A stretch of 64,000 nt of DNA, from NCBI RefSeq assembly GCF_002043095.1, contig NZ_MVOC01000057.1, forward strand, positions 1-64,000, in the 5' to 3' direction. Every line of letters begins with the position of its first letter. Within the stretch, counting starts at the first letter, position 1. This stretch comes from Mycobacterium sp. AT1. Lineage in GTDB: Bacteria; Actinomycetota; Actinomycetes; Mycobacteriales; Mycobacteriaceae. A program made the position numbers and the translations under genes. Positions 8,416 through 16,643 of this stretch are shown one piece after another. Below the pieces are notes generated by a model that did not search any database, was not told the origin of the DNA, and saw only the letters and a list, made by a program, of their open reading frames with translations.

Positions 8416-8526
8416 TTAGACCGGGGGGTACGCGGGGGGCGGGTACACGCCGCGCAGGCCCCACGGGATGAAGTTGAAGAAGTACTCGGCTTCGTCGCTG
8501 ATGTCGTAGTCAGGATTCGGATCCAT
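8416..8526 (-). CDS. 36-aa conserved-looking small peptide
   Basis: This is a 36-codon frame starting ATG at 8526 (or the adjacent ATG at 8529) with a perfect GGAGGT ribosome site. The peptide opens MDPNPDYDISDEAEY, has the aromatic core FFNFIPWGL and ends in a Pro/Tyr tail (GVYPPPAYPPV). It has no membrane segment and no Cys. The acidic N-half, aromatic centre and Pro-rich C-end are not what random GC-rich sequence gives. It is divergent from the TetR gene, with its stop 9 nt from the transporter stop (convergent). M. tuberculosis carries a small annotated gene (Rv0157A) in the equivalent place before Rv0158; equivalence is my guess. Function unknown. Confidence 0.6.
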   Translation of the reverse strand: MDPNPDYDISDEAEYFFNFIPWGLRGVYPPPAYPPV

Positions 8527-8618
8527 CATTACCTCCATAGCGGGCCGACTTTGAGCAAAGTCTAGCCCGTATCGAGCCGCGCCGAACAGTGGATACGGGT
8601 GATTCTCTAGACTGGCCA

Positions 8619-8632
8619 ACCAGTTGATTGGT
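8619..8632. promoter_or_regulatory. Candidate TetR operator
   Basis: Nested short inverted repeats, ACCA-N6-TGGT (8619-8632) and CCAA-N8-TTGG (8616-8631), lie in the 145-nt region between the divergent small-peptide gene and the TetR gene. They are 40-56 nt before the TetR start, where an autoregulatory site is expected. The arms are short, so this is tentative. Confidence 0.3.
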
Positions 8633-8671
8633 ACCCCGGGTGGAGCCCCGGCCTACGTAGAGTGAGTCGCC

Positions 8672-9325
8672 ATGTCCACCACCGAATCCTCGCCCAACGG
8701 CCTGACTCGTCGCGAGGAACTGCTTGCCGTCGCCACCAAGCTGTTCGCGGCGCGCGGTTACCACGGCACCCGGATGGACGACGTCGCCGACGCGGTGGGT
8801 CTCAACAAGGCCACCGTGTACCACTATTACGCCAGCAAGTCGCTGATTTTGTTCGACATCTGCAAGAGCGCCGCCGACTTCACCGTCGGCGCGTTGCACG
8901 ACGACCCGTCGGCCTCGGCGCGCGAGATGATCTACCACTTCACCCGGCGGTTGCTGGTCGGCATCGCCAGCGACATCGAGCGTGGCGCCGTGTACTTCCA
9001 AGAGGCGCCGTACATCACCGAGTGGTTCACCGAGGAGCAGGTGGCCTACATCCGCAAGGCCGAGTCGTCGGTCTACGAACACGTCCGCGACGTCATCGAC
9101 CGCGGCATCGCCAGCGGCGAGTTCTACGATTGCGACTCCCACGTGCTGGCGCTCGGCTACATCGGCATGACGCTCGGGTCCTACCGGTGGCTGCGGCCGC
9201 AGGGGCGCCGCACCGCGCAGGAGATCGCCGTCGAGTTCAGTACGGCCCTGCTTCGTGGACTGATCCGTGACGAAGCGACCCGAGCCGAGGCGCCCCTCGG
9301 CATCGACGTGCCCGGCTCGGCATAG
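8672..9325 (+). CDS. TetR-family transcriptional regulator (Rv0158-like)
   Basis: This DNA-binding repressor has 217 aa. The N-terminal helix-turn-helix (about residues 14-60) contains the family consensus ATKLFAARGYHGTRMDDVA and KATVYHYYASKSLILFDIC. The ligand-binding C-domain resembles those of fatty-acid and sterol regulators, ending TALLRGLIRD. TAGAGT at 8658-8663 could be a -10 box only 8 nt from the ATG. It lies 9 nt upstream of an acyl-CoA dehydrogenase gene, so it probably senses an acyl-CoA and controls that gene and itself. In M. tuberculosis the corresponding Rv0158 also lies near pntAB. Confidence 0.88.
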   Translation: MSTTESSPNGLTRREELLAVATKLFAARGYHGTRMDDVADAVGLNKATVYHYYASKSLILFDICKSAADFTVGALHDDPSASAREMIYHFTRRLLVGIASDIERGAVYFQEAPYITEWFTEEQVAYIRKAESSVYEHVRDVIDRGIASGEFYDCDSHVLALGYIGMTLGSYRWLRPQGRRTAQEIAVEFSTALLRGLIRDEATRAEAPLGIDVPGSA

Positions 9326-9334
9326 GGGAGACCT

Positions 9335-11125
9335 ATGCAGTCCACCCTGCTGTCCCGTCGCGATCTCGAGTTCCTGCTCTACGAGTGGCTGCGCGTCGAC
9401 GAGCTGACCAAGCGGCACCGCTTCGCCGAGCATTCCCGCGACACGTTCGACGGCGTCCTGGACCTCAGCGAGGAGTTGGCCGAGAAGTACTTCGCCACGC
9501 ACAACAAGAAGAGCGACGCGAACGAGCCGACATTCGACGGCCAGCACGTCACCGTCATCGGCGAGGTCAAGGACGCCATCGCCGCCTTCGCCCAGGCCGA
9601 CCTGGTCGGGGCCAGCATGGACGAATCCGTTGGCGGTGCACAGCTTCCCGTGTGTGTGGCCCAAGCCGGGTTCGCGTACGTCTCGGCGGCCAACGTCAGC
9701 ACCTCCGGCTACCTGATGCTGACGGTTGCCAATGCCAACCTCATCGCGAAGTTCGGCGACGCCGAGCAGATCGAGACGTTCGTCAAGCCCATGCTCGCCG
9801 GCCGGTTCACGGGCACGATGGCACTGTCGGAGACACAGGCCGGTTCGTCGCTGGCCGACATCTCGACCCGCGCGGAGCCTCGGGCCGACGGCACCTATCG
9901 GCTGTTCGGTTCGAAGATGTGGATATCGGGGGCCGAGCACGAACTCAACGACAACATCGTCAACCTGGTGCTCGCGAAGATCCCCGGCGGACCGGCTGGC
10001 ACCAAGGGTATCTCGCTGTTCATCGTGCCGAAGTACCTCGTCGGCGCGGACGGTTCGGTCGGGGAGCGCAACGACGTCACCGTGGCCGGGCTGAATCACA
10101 AGATGGGCCAACGCGGTCTCAGCAACACGGTGCTGAACTTCGGCGAGGGCGTTCATACTCCCGACGGTGACGCCGGTGCCGTGGGCTACCTCGTCGGCGA
10201 GCCGCACCGCGGGCTGACGTACATGTTCCACATGATGAACGAGGCCCGCCTCGCCGTCGGGATGGGCGCGGTGTCGCTGGGCTACACCGGCTACCTCAAG
10301 TCCGTCGAGTACGCCCGCGAACGGACGCAGGGCCGGGTGGTCAAGGACCCCACGACGCCGCAGGTGCCGATCGTCGAGCATGCGGACGTCAAGCGAATGT
10401 TGTTGGCGCAGAAGGCCTATGTCGAGGGCGGGCTGGCGCTTGGGCTGTATTGCACCAAGCTGGTCGACCTGCAGCGCACCGCGGAGTCCGCCGAGGAGGA
10501 CCAGCAGGTGACGGATCTGCTCGACGTCCTGGTCCCGGTCGCGAAGAGCTGGCCGTCGCAGTGGTGTCTGGAAGCGAACAGCCTGGCCATTCAGGTACAC
10601 GGTGGCTACGGCTACACCCGCGAGTACGACGTCGAGCAGCACTACCGGGACAACCGGCTGAACCCCATCCACGAGGGCACCCACGGCATCCAGAGCTTGG
10701 ACCTGTTGGGCCGCAAGGTGACCCAGCGCGGGGGAGCCAGCCTTGCCGAGCTCGGCAAGGCCGTGACGGCGACCGTCGAGCAGGCCGCCGCCGCGGGCGG
10801 GGAAGCCGCTGAGCTTGCCGCATCGCTGAACGCGTCGTGGCAGCGGGTCGTCGAGGTGACGGCCGCGATGTACGCAGTCGACGACGCCGAGGCGACGCTG
10901 GCCAACAGCGCGATCTACCTCGAGGCGTTCGGGCACGTCGTGATGGCGTGGATGTGGCTGGGGCAGTTCGTCGTCGCCGACGGTCGGTCGGGGGACTTCT
11001 ATGACGGCAAGCGCCAGGCGGCCAGATACTTCTTCCGTTACGAGCTGCCGCGGACGGCGCCGCAGCTCGACCTGCTGGAAAGCCTGGACCGCACGACGCT
11101 CGAGATGCGCGACGGCTGGTTCTAG
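9335..11125 (+). CDS. Acyl-CoA dehydrogenase (FadE, large type)
   Basis: This FAD-dependent acyl-CoA dehydrogenase of 596 aa is longer than the usual 380-400 aa because of an N-terminal extension and a C-terminal helical domain. Family signatures are MALSETQAGSSLADI (flavin/substrate region), KMWISGAEHEL, GYGYTREYDVEQHYRDNR and IHEGTHGIQ, whose Glu is the expected catalytic base. It introduces the alpha-beta double bond in beta-oxidation. The ATG follows GGGGAG, and the gene is 9 nt after the TetR gene, so the two are an operon. Its stop shares the bases CTAG with the stop of the convergent alcohol dehydrogenase gene. Substrate chain length is unknown. Confidence 0.9.
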   Translation: MQSTLLSRRDLEFLLYEWLRVDELTKRHRFAEHSRDTFDGVLDLSEELAEKYFATHNKKSDANEPTFDGQHVTVIGEVKDAIAAFAQADLVGASMDESVGGAQLPVCVAQAGFAYVSAANVSTSGYLMLTVANANLIAKFGDAEQIETFVKPMLAGRFTGTMALSETQAGSSLADISTRAEPRADGTYRLFGSKMWISGAEHELNDNIVNLVLAKIPGGPAGTKGISLFIVPKYLVGADGSVGERNDVTVAGLNHKMGQRGLSNTVLNFGEGVHTPDGDAGAVGYLVGEPHRGLTYMFHMMNEARLAVGMGAVSLGYTGYLKSVEYARERTQGRVVKDPTTPQVPIVEHADVKRMLLAQKAYVEGGLALGLYCTKLVDLQRTAESAEEDQQVTDLLDVLVPVAKSWPSQWCLEANSLAIQVHGGYGYTREYDVEQHYRDNRLNPIHEGTHGIQSLDLLGRKVTQRGGASLAELGKAVTATVEQAAAAGGEAAELAASLNASWQRVVEVTAAMYAVDDAEATLANSAIYLEAFGHVVMAWMWLGQFVVADGRSGDFYDGKRQAARYFFRYELPRTAPQLDLLESLDRTTLEMRDGWF

Positions 11126-12219
11126 AACTCGACGATCTGGCGCACCGCGAGCCCGTCGGCCAGTTCGTCCATCCCTTCGTTGATCCGGTCGAGTTCGATG
11201 GTCGACGACACCAGCGACTCGACGGGAAGCCGGCCCTCCCGCCATAGCGCGACGAAACGGGGGATGTCCCGCGCGGGCACCGCCGAACCCAGGTAGCTGC
11301 CGATCAGGGACCGGCCCTCGGCGACGAAACCCAGTGGCGCGACGCTGATTCGAGCGTCCGGGTGGGGAAGCCCGACCGTCACGGTGCGCCCACCGGGGGC
11401 GGTCAGGGCGATCGCCGTCTCCAGTGCGGCGGGATGCCCAGCCGCCTCGATCACGATGCGCGCCTTCAGATCCCGTGCCTCCTCCGGCGTGACGGCGGTG
11501 TGGGCGCCGAGGGCAGTGGCCCGCGCCAGCTTCTCCGGCAGCTGGTCGACGGCGATCACCTCGACGTCGTCGTGCGCGAGGGCGGTCAGCAGCGCCGCCA
11601 TGCCGACACCGCCCATGCCGACGATCGCGACCGTGTCACCCGGCCGCGGCTGACCCGCGTTGAGAACCGCGCCGCCGCCGGTGAGCACCGCGCAGCCCAA
11701 AAGGGACGCCACCACCGGTGGAACGTCGTGGTCCACCGGCACGACGGACCGCCGGTCGACGACGGCGTGGGTCGCGAAGGCGGAGACGCCAAGGTGGTGC
11801 AGCACCGGTCCCTCGTCGGCGGACAGTCGCGTGCCACCGGCCAGCAGCACTCCCGCGCCGTTCGCGGCGCTGCCGGGGATGCACGGCGCGAGTCCGTCGG
11901 TGTCGCAGGCGGGGCACTCGCCGCACCGCGGCAGGAACGTCATCACGACGCGTTGTCCGACGGCGAGGTCGCCAACGCTCGCGCCCACCTGCTCGACGAC
12001 GCCCGCAGCCTCGTGGCCAAGCAGCATCGGCACCGGGCGCACGCGGGAGCCGTTGACCACGGAAAGGTCGGAGTGGCACAGCCCGGCGGCTTCGATGCGG
12101 ACCAGCAGCTCGGTGTCACCGGGCGGGGCGAGTTCGAGGTCGGTAATGGTCAACGGCTTGGACTCGGCGTAGCGCTGAGGCGCTCCGATGCGGTCGAGCA
12201 CGGCTCCACGGATCTTCAC
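11122..12219 (-). CDS. Zinc-type alcohol dehydrogenase (AdhE1-like)
   Basis: This is a medium-chain dehydrogenase of about 365 aa. Catalytic zinc ligands are in GLCHSDL and LLGHEAAG, the structural zinc loop is RCGECPACDTDGLAPC, and the Rossmann motif is VGMGGVGMAAL. It oxidises an alcohol or reduces an aldehyde with NAD. The GTG at 12219 (VKIRGAVL) starts the homology; longer in-frame extensions would overlap the divergent thioesterase gene. Position and neighbours match M. tuberculosis adhE1 (Rv0162c), beside Rv0163 and Rv0164. The last 4 nt overlap the stop of the convergent fadE gene. Confidence 0.9.
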   Translation of the reverse strand: MKIRGAVLDRIGAPQRYAESKPLTITDLELAPPGDTELLVRIEAAGLCHSDLSVVNGSRVRPVPMLLGHEAAGVVEQVGASVGDLAVGQRVVMTFLPRCGECPACDTDGLAPCIPGSAANGAGVLLAGGTRLSADEGPVLHHLGVSAFATHAVVDRRSVVPVDHDVPPVVASLLGCAVLTGGGAVLNAGQPRPGDTVAIVGMGGVGMAALLTALAHDDVEVIAVDQLPEKLARATALGAHTAVTPEEARDLKARIVIEAAGHPAALETAIALTAPGGRTVTVGLPHPDARISVAPLGFVAEGRSLIGSYLGSAVPARDIPRFVALWREGRLPVESLVSSTIELDRINEGMDELADGLAVRQIVEF

Positions 12220-12254
12220 ACCGACCAGCTTGCCCTCACTGAGACACTCGTGGG

Positions 12255-12719
12255 GTGAGCATCGACCAGCGAGACGAGCGAGACCTGACCTCACGCGACT
12301 TTCCCGTGCACTGGCCGGTGTTGACCAGGTGGACCGACAACGACATGTTCGGCCACCTCAACAACGCGGTGTACTACGCGTTGTTCGACACCGCGATCAA
12401 CGCGTGGCTGGGCACGAGCACTGGTCACGACCCGCTGACGGCGCCGGCGCTTGGTGTCGTCGCCGAATCAGGGTGCCGCTACTTTGCCGAACTTCAGTTC
12501 CCCGACCCCCTTGTCGTCGGGTTGGCCGTCACCCGGCTCGGTACCAGCAGCGTCACCTACCGCCTCGCGGTGTTCGCCCAGCCGGAGACGGCCGACGACG
12601 TGAAACCGGTTGCCGCCGTTGGGCATTGGGTGCACGTGTACGTCGACCGGGCCGGTCGTCGACCAGTCCCGATCCCCGAGGCGCTCCGCACCCAGCTGGA
12701 AACCGCTGTCACCACCTGA
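12255..12719 (+). CDS. Hotdog-fold acyl-CoA thioesterase (Rv0163-like)
   Basis: This is a 154-aa protein of the 4-hydroxybenzoyl-CoA thioesterase (YbgC/FadM-like) hotdog family. The signature TRWTDNDMFGHLNNAVYY contains the Asp that activates water in this family and the HLNN turn. It hydrolyses an acyl-CoA thioester; the substrate is unknown. The GTG start at 12255 is divergent from adhE1 with only 35 nt between starts, so promoters must overlap. The SRPBCC gene follows after 13 nt. Confidence 0.85.
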   Translation: MSIDQRDERDLTSRDFPVHWPVLTRWTDNDMFGHLNNAVYYALFDTAINAWLGTSTGHDPLTAPALGVVAESGCRYFAELQFPDPLVVGLAVTRLGTSSVTYRLAVFAQPETADDVKPVAAVGHWVHVYVDRAGRRPVPIPEALRTQLETAVTT

Positions 12720-12720
12720 A

Positions 12721-12726
12721 TATGCT
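12721..12726 (+). promoter_or_regulatory. -10 hexamer TATGCT, predicted leaderless promoter
   Basis: TATGCT fits TANNNT and ends 6 nt before the ATG of the SRPBCC gene at 12733. Transcription would start at the A of the start codon. No SD-like sequence lies between the two. Confidence 0.5.
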
Positions 12727-12732
12727 CGCCCG

Positions 12733-13170
12733 ATGCCACTCGTGAGCAAGACCGTCGAGGTCGAGGCCTCCGCAGAATCGATCCTCGCGATCGTCGTGGA
12801 CTTCGAGTCCTACCCCCAGTGGAATGAAGAAGTAAAGGGCGTCTGGGTGCTGGCCCGGTACGACGACGGCCGGCCCAGCCAATTGCGGCTCGACGCCTCC
12901 GTCAACGGTTTCGACATCTCCTATATCCAAGCCGTCTACTACCCGGGCGACAGTCAGATCCAGACCGTCATGCAACAGGGTGACCTCTTCTCCAAGCAGG
13001 AGCAGCTGTTCTCCGTCGTCGCGATGGGTCCGACCACGCTGCTGACCGTCGACCTCGACGTCGAGACGACGATGCCCGTGCCCAAGCCGATGGTGAAGAA
13101 GATGGTCAACGACGCACTCGACCACCTGGCCGACAACCTCAAGAAGCGCGCCGAGACGCTGTCCTCCTAG
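12733..13170 (+). CDS. SRPBCC-family protein (Rv0164/TB18.5-like)
   Basis: This is a 145-aa START/Bet v1-type (SRPBCC) single-domain protein of the polyketide cyclase/COQ10 group. It shows the N-terminal strand SKTVEVEASAESI, the helix-grip element FESYPQWNEEVKGV and the long C-terminal helix KPMVKKMVNDALDHLADNLKK that caps the hydrophobic cavity. These proteins bind hydrophobic ligands; no catalytic residues are evident. Order and size match M. tuberculosis Rv0164 next to Rv0163. A TATGCT hexamer 6 nt upstream predicts a leaderless transcript, in addition to read-through from the thioesterase gene. Confidence 0.85.
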   Translation: MPLVSKTVEVEASAESILAIVVDFESYPQWNEEVKGVWVLARYDDGRPSQLRLDASVNGFDISYIQAVYYPGDSQIQTVMQQGDLFSKQEQLFSVVAMGPTTLLTVDLDVETTMPVPKPMVKKMVNDALDHLADNLKKRAETLSS

Positions 13171-13173
13171 CGA

Positions 13174-13842
13174 CTACGTCCAGAGTCCCAGTTCGTCCAG
13201 CCGCGCGGTCAGTCGCCGCGCTCCGTCGGTGAACTGCGCGTCCGTCACACGCACGACGGTGTCGACGTCGTGGCGGCGCAGCGCGGCGACGAGCTCGCGA
13301 CGGTTCGCAACCGAGTGACGGCCCCACTGCGGATCGTTGGCGTAGATGTGAGGTGGCAGGTACTTGGCGACGTGCAGCATGAACCACGCCAGCTTGATCC
13401 GCCCCGACGCCCGGTTGAACGTCCGATGGAAGGCGAACTCCGCGTCCACCACCTCCGCGGTGTCCTGTCGGCCGATGGCATCGGCCACGACGTCGGCGAG
13501 CCGCTCGAGCTCGTCGATCTCCTCGTCGGTGATGCGTTCGGCGGCCGACCTGGCGAGCTGACCGGCAATCACGGCCTGCAACCAGAAGATGTCCTCGATG
13601 TCGTCACGGGTGAACGGCGAGACCATGTGCCCGCGATGTGGTTCGAGCTGGACCATGCCCTCGCCGCGCAACGTCCGCAGGGCTTCGCGGACGGGGGTGA
13701 TGCTCACCCCGAGCTCGGCGGCCGTCTCGTCGAGGCGGATGAAGGCGCCAGGGCGTAGCGCGCCGGACATGATGCGGATCCGGAGGTGCCCCGCGACCTC
13801 GTCGGAGAGCTGTTCGCGGCGTGGCCGGGTAGGTGCGCTCAC
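13174..13842 (-). CDS. mce1R: Mce1R, GntR/FadR-family regulator of the mce1 operon
   Basis: This is a 222-aa FadR-type GntR repressor. The winged helix-turn-helix covers about residues 10-78 (LRIRIMSGALRPGAFIRLDE, GVSITPVREALRTLRGEGMV). The C-terminal FCD helical domain has metal-ligand histidines in FAFHRTFNRAS and WGRHSVANRREL. The GTG at 13842 gives the conserved length; an in-frame ATG at 13938 would run into the promoter region. It is divergent from fadD5, as in M. tuberculosis, where Mce1R (Rv0165c) represses the mce1 operon. Its ligand is probably a fatty acid or acyl-CoA. The stop is 3 nt from the convergent SRPBCC stop. Confidence 0.9.
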   Translation of the reverse strand: MSAPTRPRREQLSDEVAGHLRIRIMSGALRPGAFIRLDETAAELGVSITPVREALRTLRGEGMVQLEPHRGHMVSPFTRDDIEDIFWLQAVIAGQLARSAAERITDEEIDELERLADVVADAIGRQDTAEVVDAEFAFHRTFNRASGRIKLAWFMLHVAKYLPPHIYANDPQWGRHSVANRRELVAALRRHDVDTVVRVTDAQFTDGARRLTARLDELGLWT

Positions 13843-13939
13843 GGTACTAGTGCCTTCATCGGTCCCCCCGCCGTCGGTCCCGTCGTCCGGGCTTGTCCAC
13901 GAGCCACCGAGGCCATAGTGTGACCGGGGCAACACCATG

Positions 13940-13949
13940 TTTGATCAAA
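13940..13949. promoter_or_regulatory. Palindrome TTTGATCAAA, candidate Mce1R operator
   Basis: This perfect 10-bp palindrome sits 46 nt before the fadD5 start in the mce1R-fadD5 intergenic region. It is also within reach of the mce1R promoter on the other strand. A second palindrome with the same TNTGATCANA pattern lies before yrbE1A at 15754-15765. FadR-type proteins bind short palindromes as dimers, which fits. Confidence 0.45.
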
Positions 13950-13994
13950 TATCAACGCCGCGCAACCTGCGCACGCACACAGGGAGCACAGACG

Positions 13995-15638
13995 TTGACC
14001 GAGATGCCAGCGCCGGATCGGCTGCTCGTCCAGCAGCCCTACTTGGCCCGTCGGCAGAACTGGACCACCCAGCTTGCGCGTCACGCCCTGATGCAACCGG
14101 ACGCGGCGGCCTTGCGTTTCCTCGGACAGACCACGACGTGGGGCGAACTCGACCGACGCGTCACCGCCCTCGCCGGGGCGTTGAGCCGCCGCGGCGTCGC
14201 CTTCGGTGACCGCGTCCTGATCCTGATGCTCAACCGTGCCGAATTCGTCGAGTCGGTGCTGGCTATCAATCTCCTCGGCGCCATCGCCGTGCCCGTGAAC
14301 TTTCGCATGACACCGCCGGAGATCGCGTTCCTGGTCGGCGACTGCGAGGCGCGTGTCGTCGTCACCGAGCCGGTGCTGGCGTCGGTCGCCACCGCGGTCC
14401 GAGACCTCGACCCGACGCTTGCCGACGTCGTCGTGGCTGGCGGGTCCACCGAAGACGGCGTGCTCGGGTACGACGACCTACTGGACGAAGAGGGTGCCGC
14501 CCCCGAACCGGTGGACATCCCCAACGACTCACCCGCCCTGATCATGTACACCTCGGGCACCACCGGGCGTCCCAAGGGTGCGGTGCTCACCCACGTCAAC
14601 CTCTCCGGTCAGGCGATGACGCACCTGTTCACCAGCGGCGCGGACCTGAACAACGACGTCGGCTTCATCGGCGTCCCGCTATTCCACATCGCCGGCATCG
14701 GCAACACCATCACCGGCCTCCTGCTCGGACGGCCGACGGTGATCTATCCCGTCGGCGCCTTCGACCCCGGTGCGCTGCTCGACGTCCTCGAGGCAGAGCT
14801 CGTCACCGGCATCTTCCTGGTACCCGCGCAGTGGCAGGCGGTATGCGCCGCCCAGCGCGCCCGACCCCGTCAGCTGAAACTGCGTGTCTTGTCCTGGGGC
14901 GCCGCCCCGGCATCGGACACCCTGCTGCGCGACATGGCCGACACCTTCCCCGGCACCCAGATCCTGGCCGCGTTCGGCCAAACCGAGATGTCGCCGGTGA
15001 CCTGCATGCTGCTCGGCGAGGACGCCATCAGGAAGTTGGGCTCGGTCGGCAAGGTCATCCCGACGGTGTCGGCACGCGTCGTCGACGAGGACATGAACGA
15101 CGTTCCGGTCGGCCAGGTGGGCGAGATCGTCTACCGGGCACCGACGTTGATGGCCGGTTACTGGAACAACCCGAAGGCCACCGCGGAGGCCTTCGCCGGC
15201 GGCTGGTTCCACTCCGGTGATCTGGTTCGCCAGGACGACGAGGGCTACGTGTGGGTGGTCGACCGCAAGAAGGACATGATCATCTCCGGCGGAGAGAACA
15301 TCTACTGCGCCGAGGTGGAGAACGCTCTGGCCGCGCACCCGTCGATCGGTGAGGCGGCGGTGATCGGTCGTCCGCACCCCAAGTGGGGCGAGGTTCCGGT
15401 GGCCATTCTGGCGTCGACGGCGGAAGTCACGCTCGAGAACGTCCAGGAATTCCTCGACGACAGGCTCGCGCGGTACAAGCATCCGCGGGCCATCGAGGTC
15501 GTCGACGCACTGCCCCGCAACCCTGCCGGTAAGGTCCTCAAGACGGAACTGAGGGCACGCTTCGGCAAGGAAGACCTGATTGACGCTGACGAAAGTTCTT
15601 CTGTCTCAACGGTTTCAGCCGACACGACGGAAGGCTGA
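13995..15638 (+). CDS. fadD5: FadD5, long-chain fatty acid-CoA ligase
   Basis: This acyl-activating enzyme of the ANL superfamily (547 aa) makes acyl-CoA from fatty acid, ATP and CoA. It is the first gene of mce1-type operons and is thought to trap lipids imported by or recycled through Mce1. Motifs are the phosphate loop MYTSGTTGRPKGAVLTH, A5 AAFGQTEMSP, A7 GWFHSGDLVRQDDEGYVWVVDR, A8 KKDMIISGGENIY and A10 PRNPAGKVLK with the catalytic Lys. The TTG at 13995 follows AGGGAG with good spacing; the next ATG is at 14004. Upstream in-frame codons would cover the operator palindrome, so I reject them. M. tuberculosis FadD5 is of similar length. Confidence 0.93.
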   Translation: MTEMPAPDRLLVQQPYLARRQNWTTQLARHALMQPDAAALRFLGQTTTWGELDRRVTALAGALSRRGVAFGDRVLILMLNRAEFVESVLAINLLGAIAVPVNFRMTPPEIAFLVGDCEARVVVTEPVLASVATAVRDLDPTLADVVVAGGSTEDGVLGYDDLLDEEGAAPEPVDIPNDSPALIMYTSGTTGRPKGAVLTHVNLSGQAMTHLFTSGADLNNDVGFIGVPLFHIAGIGNTITGLLLGRPTVIYPVGAFDPGALLDVLEAELVTGIFLVPAQWQAVCAAQRARPRQLKLRVLSWGAAPASDTLLRDMADTFPGTQILAAFGQTEMSPVTCMLLGEDAIRKLGSVGKVIPTVSARVVDEDMNDVPVGQVGEIVYRAPTLMAGYWNNPKATAEAFAGGWFHSGDLVRQDDEGYVWVVDRKKDMIISGGENIYCAEVENALAAHPSIGEAAVIGRPHPKWGEVPVAILASTAEVTLENVQEFLDDRLARYKHPRAIEVVDALPRNPAGKVLKTELRARFGKEDLIDADESSSVSTVSADTTEG

Positions 15639-15753
15639 CCTGCCATGACGAGTTTGCCAGCCGGCTCGATGACAATCCGGCCGATGCGGTGCACCCCGCC
15701 GAATTCATCGGGTACTCTCCTGTGGTCCGCCTTACTACCCACGAGTAGGGAGA

Positions 15754-15765
15754 CTGTGATCACAG
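15754..15765. promoter_or_regulatory. Palindrome CTGTGATCACAG in the fadD5-yrbE1A spacer
   Basis: This perfect 12-bp palindrome lies in the only long spacer of the operon (203 nt, 15639-15841). TACTCT at 15713-15718 could be a -10 box upstream of it. In M. tuberculosis the corresponding spacer has been reported to carry an internal promoter. The TNTGATCANA core matches the site before fadD5, suggesting the same regulator; a CRP-like factor is less likely because the TGTGA half-sites have no spacer. The rest of the region shows no gene. Confidence 0.45.
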
Positions 15766-15841
15766 ACACGAAGCTTGGGCAAGGAGGGGGCGTGCGACAC
15801 CTTCTGCCGTTGCGCCACGACAACCGTGGCCAGGTCCTTCG

Positions 15842-16642
15842 GTGACGGCCCAGACGCCGGGGTTCGTCGACTACGTCCGCGACCAAGTTCGACCGGGCCT
15901 CGAGGCCGTCGGCGGCTTCGTCAAGATGTGCGTGCTGACCGGCAAGGCACTCTTCCGCAGCCCGTTCCAGTGGCGCGAGTTCATCCTCCAGGGCTGGTTC
16001 CTCATGAGGGTCGCATTCCTGCCCACCATCGCGGTCGCCATCCCGCTGACGGTGCTCATCATCTTCACCCTCAACATTCTTCTCGCCGAGTTCGGTGCCG
16101 CCGACATCTCCGGTGCCGGGGCCGCGCTCGGAGCGGTTACCCAGCTGGGTCCGCTGGTAACCGTGCTCGTCGTAGCCGGCGCCGGTTCCACCGCGATCTG
16201 CGCCGACATCGGCGCCCGCACCATCCGCGAGGAGATCGACGCCCTCGAGGTGCTCGGCATCGACCCGATCCACCGCCTGGTCGTCCCGCGCGTGATCGCC
16301 TCGACGTTCGTCGCCTTCCTCCTCAACGGCGCCGTGATCACCATCGGCCTGGTCGGCGGATTCGTCTTCGGCGTCTACATCCAGAACATCTCGGCAGGCG
16401 CCTACGTCTCGACCCTCACCCTGGTGACCGGGCTCCCCGAGGTCCTGATCTCCGTAATCAAGGCGCTCATCTTCGGCATGATCGCCGGCCTGGTCGGCTG
16501 CTACCGCGGACTCACCGTCTCCGGCGGCGCCAAGGGCGTCGGCACCGCGGTCAACGAGACGCTGGTGCTCTGCGTGATCGCGCTCTTCGCGGTCAACGTC
16601 ATCATGACCACGATTGGCGTTCGATTCGGAACGGGGCGCTGA
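15842..16642 (+). CDS. yrbE1A: YrbE1A, MlaE-type permease of the Mce1 lipid importer
   Basis: This is an integral membrane permease (266 aa, about 5-6 helices) of the MlaE/YrbE family, one half of the Mce1 ABC-type lipid importer. Characteristic sequences are GKALFRSPFQWREFILQGWF near the N-terminus and the cytosolic coupling segment ICADIGARTIREEIDALEVL GIDP, which contacts the shared ATPase MceG (Mkl, encoded elsewhere). The GTG at 15842 is the first available start, and the protein ends VRFGTGR like its M. tuberculosis counterpart. It is 1 nt from yrbE1B. Confidence 0.95.
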   Translation: MTAQTPGFVDYVRDQVRPGLEAVGGFVKMCVLTGKALFRSPFQWREFILQGWFLMRVAFLPTIAVAIPLTVLIIFTLNILLAEFGAADISGAGAALGAVTQLGPLVTVLVVAGAGSTAICADIGARTIREEIDALEVLGIDPIHRLVVPRVIASTFVAFLLNGAVITIGLVGGFVFGVYIQNISAGAYVSTLTLVTGLPEVLISVIKALIFGMIAGLVGCYRGLTVSGGAKGVGTAVNETLVLCVIALFAVNVIMTTIGVRFGTGR

Positions 16643-16643
16643 C

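Noticed and set aside
8416..8526. Mycofactocin precursor (MftA) identity for the small peptide
   Set aside because: MftA ends in the conserved core GMCGVY with nothing after it; here the GVY is followed by a Pro-rich tail, there is no Cys, and no mft biosynthetic gene is nearby.
8510..11245. A 911-codon open frame on the minus strand opposite tetR and fadE
   Set aside because: It is a GC-skew shadow of the real genes: Arg/Val/Gly/Asp-heavy translation, no family resemblance, and it covers two well-supported genes.
15754..15765. CRP-type binding site before yrbE1A
   Set aside because: CRP sites are TGTGA-N6-TCACA; here the half-sites are contiguous without the 6-nt spacer.
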